A stretch of 64,000 nt of DNA. It comes from Sphingobium lactosutens (GTDB lineage: Bacteria > Pseudomonadota > Alphaproteobacteria > Sphingomonadales > Sphingomonadaceae). The stretch spans positions 62,001-126,000 of the forward strand of contig NZ_QJQX01000037.1 in the NCBI RefSeq assembly GCF_013393185.1, written 5' to 3'. Position numbers and translations under genes: made by a program. Below, in pieces: positions 36,756 to 46,219 of this stretch (within the stretch, counting starts at the first letter, position 1; each line of letters starts with the position of its first letter). The notes below the pieces were generated by a model. It saw only the letters and a program-made list of their open reading frames with translations, did not search any database and was not told where the DNA came from.

Positions 36756-38123
36756 ATGGAAAATTTCAACGCCTTTGTCGACGGCCTGTCGAATGCCGTC
36801 TTTTTCAAGGTGCCGCTGTTCGGAGCGCAGATCGAACTGATCGTACTCTATCTGGCGCTGCCGATGCTGTTCTTCACCCTGTGGCTGGGCTTTCCCAATG
36901 TCCGCCATGTCGGCCGCGCGATCCGCATATTGCGCACCCAGCCGCATGAGGGCGAGGCGAAGGGCGATGTCAGCCAGTGGGCGGCGCTTTCCACCGCGCT
37001 GTCGGGCACGATCGGCCTTGGCAATATCGCTGGCGTCGCGGTGGCGCTGACGATGGGTGGACCGGGCGCGATCCTGTGGATGTTCATTATCGGCTGGTTC
37101 GCCATGACGGTGAAGATGGCAGAGGTGACGCTGGGTCTGAAATATCGCGTGTTCGACAGTCGCGGCCATGTTCATGGCGGGCCGATGTACGTGTTGAAGG
37201 CCGTAGGCGCGGCGCGCGGCTGGCCAAAGCTGGGGCTAATATTGGGCGGCAGCTATGCCTTCTTCGCATTGTTCGGCGCGATCCCGATGGTGCAGGTCAA
37301 CCAGAGCTTCGCGCAGGTGAAGGTCGTCACGGGTCTCACCAATGGCTGGGCCTATGGCGTCTTCCTGGCCAGCGCCGTCGCCCTCGTGACGCTGGGCGGC
37401 GCGGCCTGGCTGGGCGAGGTGTCGAAGCGCCTCACCCCGCTCAAGGTCGCGGTCTATCTGGGCGGCGTGGCGGCGATCCTGATCCTGCATATCGGCGAAA
37501 TACCAGGGGCGCTGGCGCTGATCTGGAATGGCGCATGGTCGGGCGATGCGGCGACCGGCGGCGCGATCGGCGCTTTCGTCGCGGGGATGCGCCGCGCGGT
37601 CTTCGCCAGCGAGGCCGGCGTCGGGTCGGCGGTCATGGCGCATAGCCTGGCGCGCGCCAAGCATCCTGTGTCGGAGGGTCTGGTCGCGCTGCTGGAGCCG
37701 TTGCTCGGCACCATGATCGTCTGCGCGCTGGGCGGACTGGCGCTGGTGGTTGCGGGGACATGGAATACGGGGCTGGAGGGGATCGCGATCACCTCGGCCG
37801 CCTTCGCCAAGGTGTCGCCCTGGTTCCCCTGGCTGCTGGCGGTGGTGGTGTTCCTGTTCGCCTATTCGACGCTGGTGGCGTGGGGCTTCTATGGCTTGCA
37901 GGCCTGGGGCTATCTGTTCGGCAACGGGCCAAGGGCGCAATGGACCTACAAGATCCTCTATGTCGTCGCCCTGCCCCCGGCCGCCGCGATCGATCTGGGC
38001 CGGGTGGTCGGCATCGTCGATTCCAGCTTCTTCCTGATGGCGATCCCCAATGTGATCGCCCTCTATCTGTGTGCGGGTGAGTTGCGCCGGGACGTGAAGG
38101 CGTATCTGGCGGAGGAGGCTTAA
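36756..38123 (+). CDS. Alanine/glycine:cation symporter (AGCS family)
   Basis: A 455-residue membrane protein with about eleven helices. ALSGTIGLGNIAGVAVALTM is the AGCS signature, and GAFVAGMRRAVFASEAGVGS the second family block. It imports alanine or glycine with sodium. The ATG at 36756 directly follows an in-frame GTG at 36753; no strong ribosome site is seen for either. The TAA stop lies inside a repeated element that starts at 38119. Confidence 0.92.
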   Translation: MENFNAFVDGLSNAVFFKVPLFGAQIELIVLYLALPMLFFTLWLGFPNVRHVGRAIRILRTQPHEGEAKGDVSQWAALSTALSGTIGLGNIAGVAVALTMGGPGAILWMFIIGWFAMTVKMAEVTLGLKYRVFDSRGHVHGGPMYVLKAVGAARGWPKLGLILGGSYAFFALFGAIPMVQVNQSFAQVKVVTGLTNGWAYGVFLASAVALVTLGGAAWLGEVSKRLTPLKVAVYLGGVAAILILHIGEIPGALALIWNGAWSGDAATGGAIGAFVAGMRRAVFASEAGVGSAVMAHSLARAKHPVSEGLVALLEPLLGTMIVCALGGLALVVAGTWNTGLEGIAITSAAFAKVSPWFPWLLAVVVFLFAYSTLVAWGFYGLQAWGYLFGNGPRAQWTYKILYVVALPPAAAIDLGRVVGIVDSSFFLMAIPNVIALYLCAGELRRDVKAYLAEEA

Positions 38124-38235
38124 CTTCGCATATTTCCCGCAGATTCTGACATTTTGTTACGGTCGGTTGATCCTATCGTAAAATGTCCGCGCCTCCGGCA
38201 TCCTTTCAATAGCAAAGTGACCGCCTGTAGGACAG
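38119..38235. repeat. Diverged intergenic element, copy 2
   Basis: CTTAACTTCGCATATTTCCC, ATTCTGACATTTT, GATCCTATCG and a final TGTAGGACAG (38226) match the copy at 14090. The first bases include the stop codon of the symporter gene. The core is about 70 bp, and the distance to TGTAGGACAG is shorter than in copy 1. Confidence 0.75.
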
Positions 38236-38241
38236 AAAAGC

Positions 38242-38276
38242 AAAAAGGCCCCGCTCTTGCCGAGCGAGGCCTTTTT
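38242..38276 (+). terminator. Bidirectional terminator between symporter and CsbD genes
   Basis: AAAAAGGCCCCGCTC (38242-38256) pairs with GAGCGAGGCCTTTTT (38262-38276) with one mismatch. A-run and T-run flank the stem, so it can stop transcription on both strands. Confidence 0.85.
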
Positions 38277-38293
38277 CATGTCCGGGCTAGCGA

Positions 38294-38476
38294 TCAGATC
38301 TTGTCGCCGAGCGCACCCTTGACCGAGCCGGCAATGTCCTGCGCGGTGCCCTTGGCCTTCTGCGCCTTGCCTTCGGCTTCCAGACGTTCATTGTCGGTCG
38401 CCTTGCCGATGCCTTCCTTGACGGAACCCGCCGCCTTGTTGGCAGCAGCCTTCACCTTGTCGGTTGCTTCACCCAT
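38294..38476 (-). CDS. CsbD family stress protein
   Basis: A 60-residue, Lys/Ala/Gly-rich hydrophilic helix protein: MGEATDKVKAAANKAAGSVK and a second half GKAQKAKGTAQDIAGSVKGA repeating the same pattern. CsbD proteins rise under general stress; their molecular role is unknown. AAAGGAG lies before the ATG. No clear EcfG promoter is visible upstream. Confidence 0.92.
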   Translation of the reverse strand: MGEATDKVKAAANKAAGSVKEGIGKATDNERLEAEGKAQKAKGTAQDIAGSVKGALGDKI

Positions 38477-38555
38477 GAAACATCTCCTTTGGTTGCAGTT
38501 GCAGGATCAACCAACCAGCCGGAGCAAAGGTTGCCGCCAATACGCAGGCGCAACG

Positions 38556-38582
38556 AAAAAGGGACCGGAAAACCGGCCCCTT
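38556..38582 (-). terminator. Terminator after rpsI
   Basis: AAGGGACCGG (38559-38568), loop AAAA, CCGGCCCCTT (38573-38582); the A-run at 38556-38560 becomes a T-run on the minus strand. It sits 26 bp after the rpsI stop. Confidence 0.8.
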
Positions 38583-38608
38583 CTCCAAATTCGCATGTCG
38601 CGAAGCGA

Positions 38609-39151
38609 TTAGCGCTTCGAGAACTGGAAGCTGCGGCGGGCCTTCGCCTTGCCGTACTTCTTACGCTCGACAACGCGGCTGTCGCGGGTCAGGAAGCCTT
38701 CGGCCTTGACCGCGCTGCGCAGCGCTGGCTCATACTTCGACAGAGCCTGGGCGATGCCGTGCTTCACAGCGCCGGCCTGACCCGACAGACCGCCGCCCTT
38801 GACGGTGGCGATCACGTCATACTGACCTTCACGCTCGGTCACGCCGAACGGCTGGTTGATCACCAGACGCAGGGTCGGACGGGCGAAATAGATTTCCTGA
38901 TCGCGGCCGTTGACCGTGATCTTGCCGGTGCCGGGCTTCACCCACACGCGGGCAACGGCGTCCTTGCGGCGGCCGGTGGCGTAGGCGCGGCCGAGACCGT
39001 CGATTTCCTGATCGCGCAGCGGAGCCGAAGGCTGAACCGGAGCGACGGGCGCGTCGACGGCGTCCGAAACCGGAGCAGCGGCGGCCGGAGCGGCGGCAGC
39101 TTCAGCGGCGATCGACGCGAGGTCGGACAGGGACTGGCGGTTATCGGTCAT
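38609..39151 (-). CDS. rpsI: 30S ribosomal protein S9
   Basis: A 180-residue S9. [20 protein letters not shown] starts the conserved domain and the end [16 protein letters not shown] reaches the tRNA site. The first 50 residues are an Ala/Pro-rich extension ([17 protein letters not shown]) that most S9 proteins lack but which is common in sphingomonads. The start overlaps the rplM stop in TAATG, so the two are translationally coupled. Confidence 0.97.
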   Translation of the reverse strand: MTDNRQSLSDLASIAAEAAAAPAAAAPVSDAVDAPVAPVQPSAPLRDQEIDGLGRAYATGRRKDAVARVWVKPGTGKITVNGRDQEIYFARPTLRLVINQPFGVTEREGQYDVIATVKGGGLSGQAGAVKHGIAQALSKYEPALRSAVKAEGFLTRDSRVVERKKYGKAKARRSFQFSKR

Positions 39152-39630
39152 TATGCACCCACCTTGTTCTTGCGGTTGCGCGACGCGAAGTCGAGCACTT
39201 CGGGGTTCTGGGCTTCATGGGCGTGTTCGGCACCAGCGAAGATACGCAGGTTGCGCATCTGCTGACGGCCCAGCGGACCACGGGGGATCATACGCTCGAC
39301 GGCCTTTTCCAGGACGCGCTCGGGGAAACGACCTTCCAGAATCTTCTGGGGGGTGGTTTCCTTGATGCCGCCGGCATAACCGGTGTGCTTATAGTAAACC
39401 TTGTCGGTCAGCTTGCGACCGGTGAACTTCACCTTGCCGGCGTTGATGATGATGACATTGTCACCGCAATCGACGTGGGGCGTAAAGCTGGTCTTGTGCT
39501 TGCCGCGCAGGATATTCGCGACGGTCGAAGCGAGACGGCCCACGACGAGGCCTTCGGCGTCGATCAGGATCCACTTCTTTTCGACCGTTGCCGGGGTCGC
39601 CGGCTTGGTGGTCTTCATCAGCGCCTTCAT
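39151..39630 (-). CDS. rplM: 50S ribosomal protein L13
   Basis: A 159-residue protein with [20 protein letters not shown] and [20 protein letters not shown], both L13 signatures. First gene of the usual rplM-rpsI pair. A GGAG lies 10 bp before the chosen ATG; a second ATG four codons later is possible. Confidence 0.97.
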   Translation of the reverse strand: MKALMKTTKPATPATVEKKWILIDAEGLVVGRLASTVANILRGKHKTSFTPHVDCGDNVIIINAGKVKFTGRKLTDKVYYKHTGYAGGIKETTPQKILEGRFPERVLEKAVERMIPRGPLGRQQMRNLRIFAGAEHAHEAQNPEVLDFASRNRKNKVGA

Positions 39631-39770
39631 GGTGCCAATACTCCAGAATGAAAAAATGAAACCGGACGCCGTTACCGACGCCCGGAAGTGGGGCGCTAAT
39701 GACGGTAGAGGCGCTGGAAGTCAAGAGATGCGCGGCTTTCCTGGCGGGTAAAATAATACCTTCCCTCTGA

Positions 39771-39794
39771 AAGATGCGCGGAAGGGCGCATCTT
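39771..39794. terminator. Perfect 9-bp hairpin between folP and rplM
   Basis: AAGATGCGC-GGAAGG-GCGCATCTT. It stands 84 bp after the folP stop, on the path to rplM, with only a short T-run (CATCTTTC), so it may be a weak terminator or a structured leader. The rest of the 247-bp gap, which should hold the rplM promoter, shows no clear signal. Confidence 0.55.
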
Positions 39795-39877
39795 TGGACG
39801 GTACCGGCCTGCTTCCCCGTCCGGCCGCCTACAGCATATCCTTAATGGGTAGCCGGGCGGAGGAGCGGGCCTCGGGA

Positions 39878-41005
39878 TCAGATCGCGCTCAATCCCGCGT
39901 CCGCCAGGCCGCGCCAGAGGTGCAGCGCCTGCACGCTTTCCTTCACGTCATGGACGCGCACCATCTGCGCACCAAGCTGCGCCGCGCGGAAGGCCAGCGC
40001 GACCGATCCGCCCAGCCGTTCGGGCGCGGGCGCTTCGTTGGAGAGTGCGCCGATCAGCCGCTTGCGGCTGCCAGCGAACAGCAAGGGCACGCCCAGTGCC
40101 TGGAAGGTCGCGACATTGTTCACCAGCGCCAGATTGTCGGCCAGGCTCTTGCCGAAGCCGAGGCCGGGATCGACCATGATCTTTTCGCGGGGGATGCCGG
40201 CGGCGAGGCACGCGGCGATCCGCGCCTCCAGATGATCGTAGACGTCGGCGACGACATCGCCATAGCCGGCAGGATTGTCGTGCGGATCGTCCCCGGCCGA
40301 GGGCGCGTGCATCAGGATTACCGGGCAACCCGCCGCAACGACCACCTCCATGGCGCGGGGGTCATGCTGGAGCGCGCTGACATCGTTGATGACATGCGCG
40401 CCGGCAGCCAGCGCCGCCTCCATCACTGCCGCCTTGCGGGTGTCGATCGACATGGCGACGCCGGACGCGGCGAGCCGCTCCACCACCGGCACGATGCGGG
40501 CGATCTCATCCCCTTCCCAGAGGCGTGGCGCCTTGGGCCGGGTGGATTCGCCGCCGACATCGATCAGCGCCGCCCCCGCCGATGCCATGGCGAAGCCCGC
40601 ATCGGCGGCAGCCTGCGGATCGTCCATATGCTTGCCGCCGTCGGAAAAACTGTCGGGCGTGATGTTGAGGATCGCCATCACCTGCGGCGCGTCGAAACGG
40701 ATGGTGCGGTCGCCAAGGGCGAGCGGCTGGCGCTGAGCGGAGATATTGGCGGCGAGTTGCCGGGCGCGCTCGGCCAGAATGGCGGGCAAGGCCGCGATGG
40801 CATCGGCGAAGGCGGCGACCGGGATCGTGACCCGCGCGATCCGCTGGGCACCACGGAGCACGGTCAGTTCATAGGCCTGGAACCAGATCAGCCCATTACC
40901 CATCCGCGCCGCCGCGCCATCGTCCAGGCCGATCGGGGTCGGCACATACCAGGTCGGCTTGAGATAGAGGCGTGCGTCGGCGGGGATGTTCGAGAGAATC
41001 GTCAT
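39878..41005 (-). CDS. folP: Dihydropteroate synthase
   Basis: A 375-residue protein, longer than the usual 280. The synthase domain is in the second half: VMAILNITPDSFSDGGKH, GGESTRPKAPRL, VDPGLGFGKSLADNL and the final RVHDVKESVQAL. The first 110 residues are an extra N-terminal domain seen in several alphaproteobacterial FolP proteins. It joins pterin diphosphate with p-aminobenzoate. A long inverted repeat separates it from ccrM. Confidence 0.95.
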   Translation of the reverse strand: MTILSNIPADARLYLKPTWYVPTPIGLDDGAAARMGNGLIWFQAYELTVLRGAQRIARVTIPVAAFADAIAALPAILAERARQLAANISAQRQPLALGDRTIRFDAPQVMAILNITPDSFSDGGKHMDDPQAAADAGFAMASAGAALIDVGGESTRPKAPRLWEGDEIARIVPVVERLAASGVAMSIDTRKAAVMEAALAAGAHVINDVSALQHDPRAMEVVVAAGCPVILMHAPSAGDDPHDNPAGYGDVVADVYDHLEARIAACLAAGIPREKIMVDPGLGFGKSLADNLALVNNVATFQALGVPLLFAGSRKRLIGALSNEAPAPERLGGSVALAFRAAQLGAQMVRVHDVKESVQALHLWRGLADAGLSAI

Positions 41006-41018
41006 GACAATCCCCTAT

Positions 41019-41143
41019 CCGTTCGTGTCGAGCGAAGTCGAGACAAGTGAAGCGCAAAGGCCTCTCGACTTCATCCGCATTGCGGATGAAGTTTATCCTG
41101 AGCGCCTGCCTTAGCAGGCAGGCGAAGGGCTCGACACGAACGG
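41019..41143. repeat. Inverted repeat between ccrM and folP (CCGTTCGTGTCGAGC ends)
   Basis: CCGTTCGTGTCGAGC at 41019-41033 and its exact reverse complement GCTCGACACGAACGG at 41129-41143 bound a 125-bp element; inside it lie CTTCATCCGC-ATT-GCGGATGAAG and GCCTGCC-TTA-GGCAGGC type hairpins. It fills the intergenic gap. Confidence 0.85.
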
Positions 41144-41165
41144 TGACTGGTTATCAGGTTAGTGA

Positions 41166-42483
<1,318 letters not shown>

Positions 42484-42557
42484 AGCCCTCTGGAGCGACT
42501 GACTTTTTTTGGTTAACCCCGCTGAAAGTCGTTTCGGCGCAGCAAGGCTTGCCCCAT

Positions 42558-42577
42558 TCATAACCATTTGGTTATGA
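42558..42577 (+). promoter_or_regulatory. Palindromic operator before the ArsR-family gene
   Basis: TCATAACCA-TT-TGGTTATGA is a perfect 9-bp inverted repeat ending seven bases before the ArsR start codon. ArsR-type repressors bind such short palindromes, so autoregulation is likely. Confidence 0.65.
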
Positions 42578-42584
42578 CGTAGCG

Positions 42585-42920
42585 ATGACGGAACCATTAC
42601 AAGATGATCGCAACCCCACCATCGACGCCCAGTTCAAGGCGCTGTCGGACGGTACCCGCCGCGCCCTGCTCGAATATCTGGTGCGCGAGGGCGAACAGAG
42701 CGTCCATGCGCTGACGGCGATCGCGGGCGTATCGCAACCCATGGTGTCGCGCCACCTGGGCAAGCTCAAGCGGGCGAAGCTCGTGACGGCGCGTCGTGCC
42801 GGGCGCGAAACCTATTATTCGGCGCGTTCCAAGGGGCTGGCGCCGGTGGTCCAGTGGATGGCGGTCTATGGCGCGCTCTGGTCGCAGCGCTTCACCGCGC
42901 TGGAGGGGATGGAGGCGTGA
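42585..42920 (+). CDS. ArsR/SmtB family regulator
   Basis: A 111-residue winged-helix protein. FKALSDGTRRALLEYLVREG and AGVSQPMVSRHLGKLKRAKL (recognition helix) are typical, then VTARRAGRETYYSARSKGL for the wing. No Cys metal site is seen (no ELCVC motif), so it belongs to the non-metal group. Its end overlaps the next gene by GTGA, suggesting the exported protein is a functional partner or under its control. Confidence 0.9.
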   Translation: MTEPLQDDRNPTIDAQFKALSDGTRRALLEYLVREGEQSVHALTAIAGVSQPMVSRHLGKLKRAKLVTARRAGRETYYSARSKGLAPVVQWMAVYGALWSQRFTALEGMEA

Positions 42921-43498
42921 GGTGGGTCGCCGCCCCTCTCCTTGCGGCGACGCTGCTGGCGGCGCCGGCGAGCGCACAGGAGGATGCGGCGCATGCGGCC
43001 AGTGTGCAGCACCGGGCGGCGCAGCGACTTGGACTTGCAGCGGATGCGGTCAACGTCACGCCCGCGACATGGAATCGGCGCGGACAGGTCTTCGCCGACT
43101 ATCTGAGCGGGAAAGAGGGGGAGGAGGAACGGCAACTGGTTATGCTGGCGGAGACGATGGACGGCCCGCCGGTTCGTGTCACCGTCGGCGAACAGAAAGG
43201 CGGCGCACCCCGGATCGCCGCCATCGGTTTCGCCAATGCGGATCGGGACAAGGCGAAGGAACTGATCGTCATCCTTGCCTGGGACATTCGCCATTATGAC
43301 GTCAGCGGCACCCTATATGACGTGCGCATATTGGACGACTGGAAGCCCGGCCAGCGTGCGCTCAGCCCCGTGAAGGCCGCCGGGCGGCTGTTCAAACATT
43401 ATGAATGCGACTGCGGCCGCCGCGACGGGCCGGATATGATCGCGAAGTTCCAGACGATCGCGGCGGTGAAGCAGGCGCTGAAACGCGCCGGATATTGA
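42917..43498 (+). CDS. Exported protein, unknown function
   Basis: A 193-residue protein. The GTG start at 42917 gives a 4-bp overlap with the ArsR gene and has GGAGG upstream; it begins with a signal peptide ending PASAQ. The mature part has an ILAWDIRHYDVSGTLYDVRI segment and a late CDCGRRDGPDM motif with two cysteines. No family recognised. Co-transcription with the regulator is likely. Confidence 0.8.
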   Translation: MRWVAAPLLAATLLAAPASAQEDAAHAASVQHRAAQRLGLAADAVNVTPATWNRRGQVFADYLSGKEGEEERQLVMLAETMDGPPVRVTVGEQKGGAPRIAAIGFANADRDKAKELIVILAWDIRHYDVSGTLYDVRILDDWKPGQRALSPVKAAGRLFKHYECDCGRRDGPDMIAKFQTIAAVKQALKRAGY

Positions 43499-43531
43499 AA
43501 AGGGCCGGAACGCACACGCCCGGCCCCTTTT
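43498..43531. terminator. Bidirectional terminator
   Basis: AAAAGGGCCGG (43498-43508) pairs with CCGGCCCCTTTT (43520-43531) with a one-base bulge; it serves the convergent exported-protein and fabG genes. Confidence 0.8.
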
Positions 43532-43553
43532 CGTTTCGCGCCAGGAAGCGCGA

Positions 43554-44294
43554 TCAGATCATCGCCATGCCGCCATTGACGTGCAGCGTCTGGCCGGTGA
43601 CGTAACCGGCTTCCTTGCTCGCCAGATAGACGACCGCCGCGCCGATATCGTCGCCGCTGCCGAGGTCGCCTGCCGGGATCTTGGTCAGGATCGCGCCCTT
43701 CTGCGCATCATTCAGCGCATCGGTCATGGCCGAGCGGATGAAGCCGGGCGCGACGCAGTTCACGGTGATGCCACGGCTCGCCAGTTCCTGGCCCAGCGAC
43801 TTGGACATGCCGATGATGCCCGCCTTCGACGCGCAATAATTAGCCTGACCCGGATTGCCGGTGACGCCGACGACCGAGGTTATCGAGATGATGCGGCCGA
43901 AGCGCGCCTTCATCATTGGCTTGGCGGCAGCGCGGACGAGGCGGAAGGCGGCTTCCAGATTGACCTGGATGACCTGCGACCATTCCTCATCCTTCATGCG
44001 CAGGATCAGATTGTCGCGGGTGATGCCGGCATTGTTGACGAGGATGTCGATCTTGCCACCCAGCGCTTCCACCGCCTGCGGCACCAGCGCATCGACCGAG
44101 GCCGGGTCGCTGAGGTTGCAGACGACGGTCTTGTGGTCGCCACCCAGTTCGGCGGCGAAGGCCTTCAGCTTTTCCTCATTGCTGCCCGACAGGGCGAGCG
44201 TCGCGCCGCGCGCGGCCAGTGCCTTGGCGATCGACGAACCGATCCCCCCAGAAGCGCCAGTCACCAGCGCGGTCATGCCTGTGAGGTCAAACAT
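43554..44294 (-). CDS. fabG: 3-oxoacyl-ACP reductase
   Basis: A 246-residue short-chain dehydrogenase. VTGASGGIGSSIAKAL binds NADPH, ILVNNAGITRDNL is the NNAG motif and YCASKAGIIGMSKS carries the catalytic Tyr and Lys. It reduces 3-oxoacyl-ACP in each elongation cycle. It follows a crotonase-family gene by 2 bp, in one operon with fabD. Confidence 0.95.
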   Translation of the reverse strand: MFDLTGMTALVTGASGGIGSSIAKALAARGATLALSGSNEEKLKAFAAELGGDHKTVVCNLSDPASVDALVPQAVEALGGKIDILVNNAGITRDNLILRMKDEEWSQVIQVNLEAAFRLVRAAAKPMMKARFGRIISITSVVGVTGNPGQANYCASKAGIIGMSKSLGQELASRGITVNCVAPGFIRSAMTDALNDAQKGAILTKIPAGDLGSGDDIGAAVVYLASKEAGYVTGQTLHVNGGMAMI

Positions 44295-44296
44295 AT

Positions 44297-45106
44297 TCAG
44301 TCTCCCTTGAATGTTGGCGGCCGGCGATCGAAGAAGGCGTTGATCGCCTCGTCATGATCGGCCGTCGCATGGGCGAGCGCCTGCATCGCACCCGCCATTT
44401 CCAGTATCTGTGATAATTCCACCGCCTGCGCGGCGCGCAGCAGCCGCTTGGTCATGCGCGTGGCATGGGGCGGGTTGGCGGCGATGGCGTCGGCCTGCGC
44501 CCGCGCCGTCGCCATCAGGTCTGCGTCCGCCACGACATCGCCGACCAGCCCGATCGCCAGCGCCTCGGCCGCATCGATCGTCTCGCCCGTGAGCGACAGC
44601 CGCGTCGCGCGCGAAAAGCCGATAATGCGCGGCAGCAGCCAAGCGCCGCCGTCGCCGGACACTATGCCCAGTTTCACGAAACTTTCGGCAAAGCGCGCCG
44701 ATTGCGCCGCGATGCGCAGGTCGCACATGCAGGCGAGGTCGAGCCCCGCGCCGATCGCCGGGCCGTTGATCGCAGCGATCACTGGTAGCTCGAGCGCCTG
44801 GAACAGCAACGGCAGACGCTGGATGCCCGCGCGGTAATTACGCCGCGTCTGCGCCGGCAGCCCCGCGCGCAGGCCGCCGGCATCGGGCCGCATCGCATTG
44901 AGGTCGCCGCCCGACGAGAAGGCGCTGCCAGCCCCCGTCAGGATCGCGACATGAATGGACAGGTCGCGATCCGCCGCCTCGAATATGGCGCACAGCGCAT
45001 CGACCATGGCCGGATCGGAAATCGGGTTTCGCCGATCCGGCTGGTTGAGCGTGACCGTCAGGACGGCCCCGTCGCGTTGCGTCAGGACGGGCGGCGGGGT
45101 GCTCAC
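44297..45106 (-). CDS. Enoyl-CoA hydratase/isomerase (crotonase) family protein
   Basis: A 269-residue crotonase. SSGGDLNAM forms the oxyanion hole and GAGLDLACMCDLRIA the second. The two glutamates of true hydratases appear replaced (Asp in GAGLD, Phe in AESFVKLG); instead there is SGDGGAWLLPR with an acidic residue, as in PaaG-like isomerases, so isomerase activity is more likely than hydration. The GTG start at 45106 overlaps the fabD stop in GTGA; an upstream frame open to 45241 would overlap fabD. Placement between fabD and fabG is unusual. Confidence 0.87.
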   Translation of the reverse strand: MSTPPPVLTQRDGAVLTVTLNQPDRRNPISDPAMVDALCAIFEAADRDLSIHVAILTGAGSAFSSGGDLNAMRPDAGGLRAGLPAQTRRNYRAGIQRLPLLFQALELPVIAAINGPAIGAGLDLACMCDLRIAAQSARFAESFVKLGIVSGDGGAWLLPRIIGFSRATRLSLTGETIDAAEALAIGLVGDVVADADLMATARAQADAIAANPPHATRMTKRLLRAAQAVELSQILEMAGAMQALAHATADHDEAINAFFDRRPPTFKGD

Positions 45107-46038
45107 ATCGCCCCCAGCGCCGTTTCGATATCGTCCATCGTCACGATGCTGCGCACGGTCGCGTCTGGGGCGATGCGCTTGACCATGGGGCCTAGCACCT
45201 TGCCGCCGACTTCCACGAACTCGGTGACGCCCGCGTCCCACATCGCCGCGACGGATTCGCGCCAGCGGACACGGCCCGTCACCTGCTCGACCAGGCGCGC
45301 CTTGATCTCTTGCGTGTCGGCGATCGGCGCGGCGAGGACGTTGGCATAGACTGGCAGCAGCGGCGCATTGATCGCGGCCTTGGCCAGAGCCTCCTCCATC
45401 GCTTCGGCAGCGGGCTGCATCAGCGGGCAGTGGAAGGGCGCCGACACCGGCAGCAGAACGCCGCGCTTGATGCCATGGTCCTTGACCAGCGCGACCGCGC
45501 GCTCGATCGCGCCGCGATGGCCCGAGATGACGACCTGCGAGGGGTCGTTGTCATTGGCAACGGTGCAGACTTCGCCTTCGGCAGCCGCATCAGCCAGCGC
45601 CTGCGCCTTTTCGATGTCGGCGCCGAGCAGCGCCGCCATGGCGCCCTCGCCCACCGGCACGGCCGCCTGCATCGCCTGGCCACGCAGCTTCAGCAGGCGC
45701 GAGGTGGTGCCAATGTCGAACGCCTCGACCGCGCAGAGCGCGCTATATTCGCCCAGCGAGTGACCGGCGACATAATCGCCCTTTTCGGCGAGGCTGAAGC
45801 CGCCTTCGCTCTGCATCACCCGCAGCGTGGCGATAGCGTTGGCCATGATTGCGGGCTGGGCGTTTTCGGTGAGCGTGAGGTCGCTGTCCGGACCTTCCAC
45901 CATGATGCGGAACAAATGCTGTTTCAGGGCGTCATCGACCTCCTGAAACAGCTCCCTCGCCGCCGGGCTGGCATCCGCCAGCGCCTTGCCCATGCCAACC
46001 GACTGGCTACCCTGCCCCGGAAAGAGAAATGCCCGCAT
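45103..46038 (-). CDS. fabD: Malonyl-CoA:ACP transacylase
   Basis: A 311-residue transferase. FLFPGQGSQSVGMGKAL opens the protein, GHSLGEYSAL contains the active Ser and SAPFHCPLM the active His. It loads malonyl groups on ACP. The start is the second of two adjacent ATG codons (46038), better spaced from GGAG. It is the first gene of the fabD-crotonase-fabG unit and divergent from the efflux operon. Confidence 0.96.
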   Translation of the reverse strand: MRAFLFPGQGSQSVGMGKALADASPAARELFQEVDDALKQHLFRIMVEGPDSDLTLTENAQPAIMANAIATLRVMQSEGGFSLAEKGDYVAGHSLGEYSALCAVEAFDIGTTSRLLKLRGQAMQAAVPVGEGAMAALLGADIEKAQALADAAAEGEVCTVANDNDPSQVVISGHRGAIERAVALVKDHGIKRGVLLPVSAPFHCPLMQPAAEAMEEALAKAAINAPLLPVYANVLAAPIADTQEIKARLVEQVTGRVRWRESVAAMWDAGVTEFVEVGGKVLGPMVKRIAPDATVRSIVTMDDIETALGAM

Positions 46039-46089
46039 CATCCAACTCCAAGCCCAAGCGCGTGCCGAAAAGCGCTGAAATCCAAAACC

Positions 46090-46105
46090 GTTACACTTTG
46101 AGACA
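46090..46105 (+). promoter_or_regulatory. GTTACACTTT-NN-GACA motif before the efflux operon
   Basis: GTTACACTTTGAGACA at 46090-46105 matches GTTACACTTTCCGACA at 52192-52207. It lies about 115 bp before the outer-membrane factor gene; a GACAT-AA-ATGTC palindrome overlaps its end. Probably a regulator or promoter site. Confidence 0.5.
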
Positions 46106-46219
46106 TAAATGTCATTGAGACGTACATATCCCTGCGGCAGTCAGGGCATGGACGTCTGCCTCTCCATCCGGGGATGGCGCGTGGCGGTCCCTTTAACGAT
46201 GACGGAGTGCAAGGAAAAG

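Noticed and set aside
38477..38600. An EcfG promoter before the CsbD gene
   Set aside because: A GCAAC...GTT pair exists on the minus strand but spacing is too short and both elements have mismatches.
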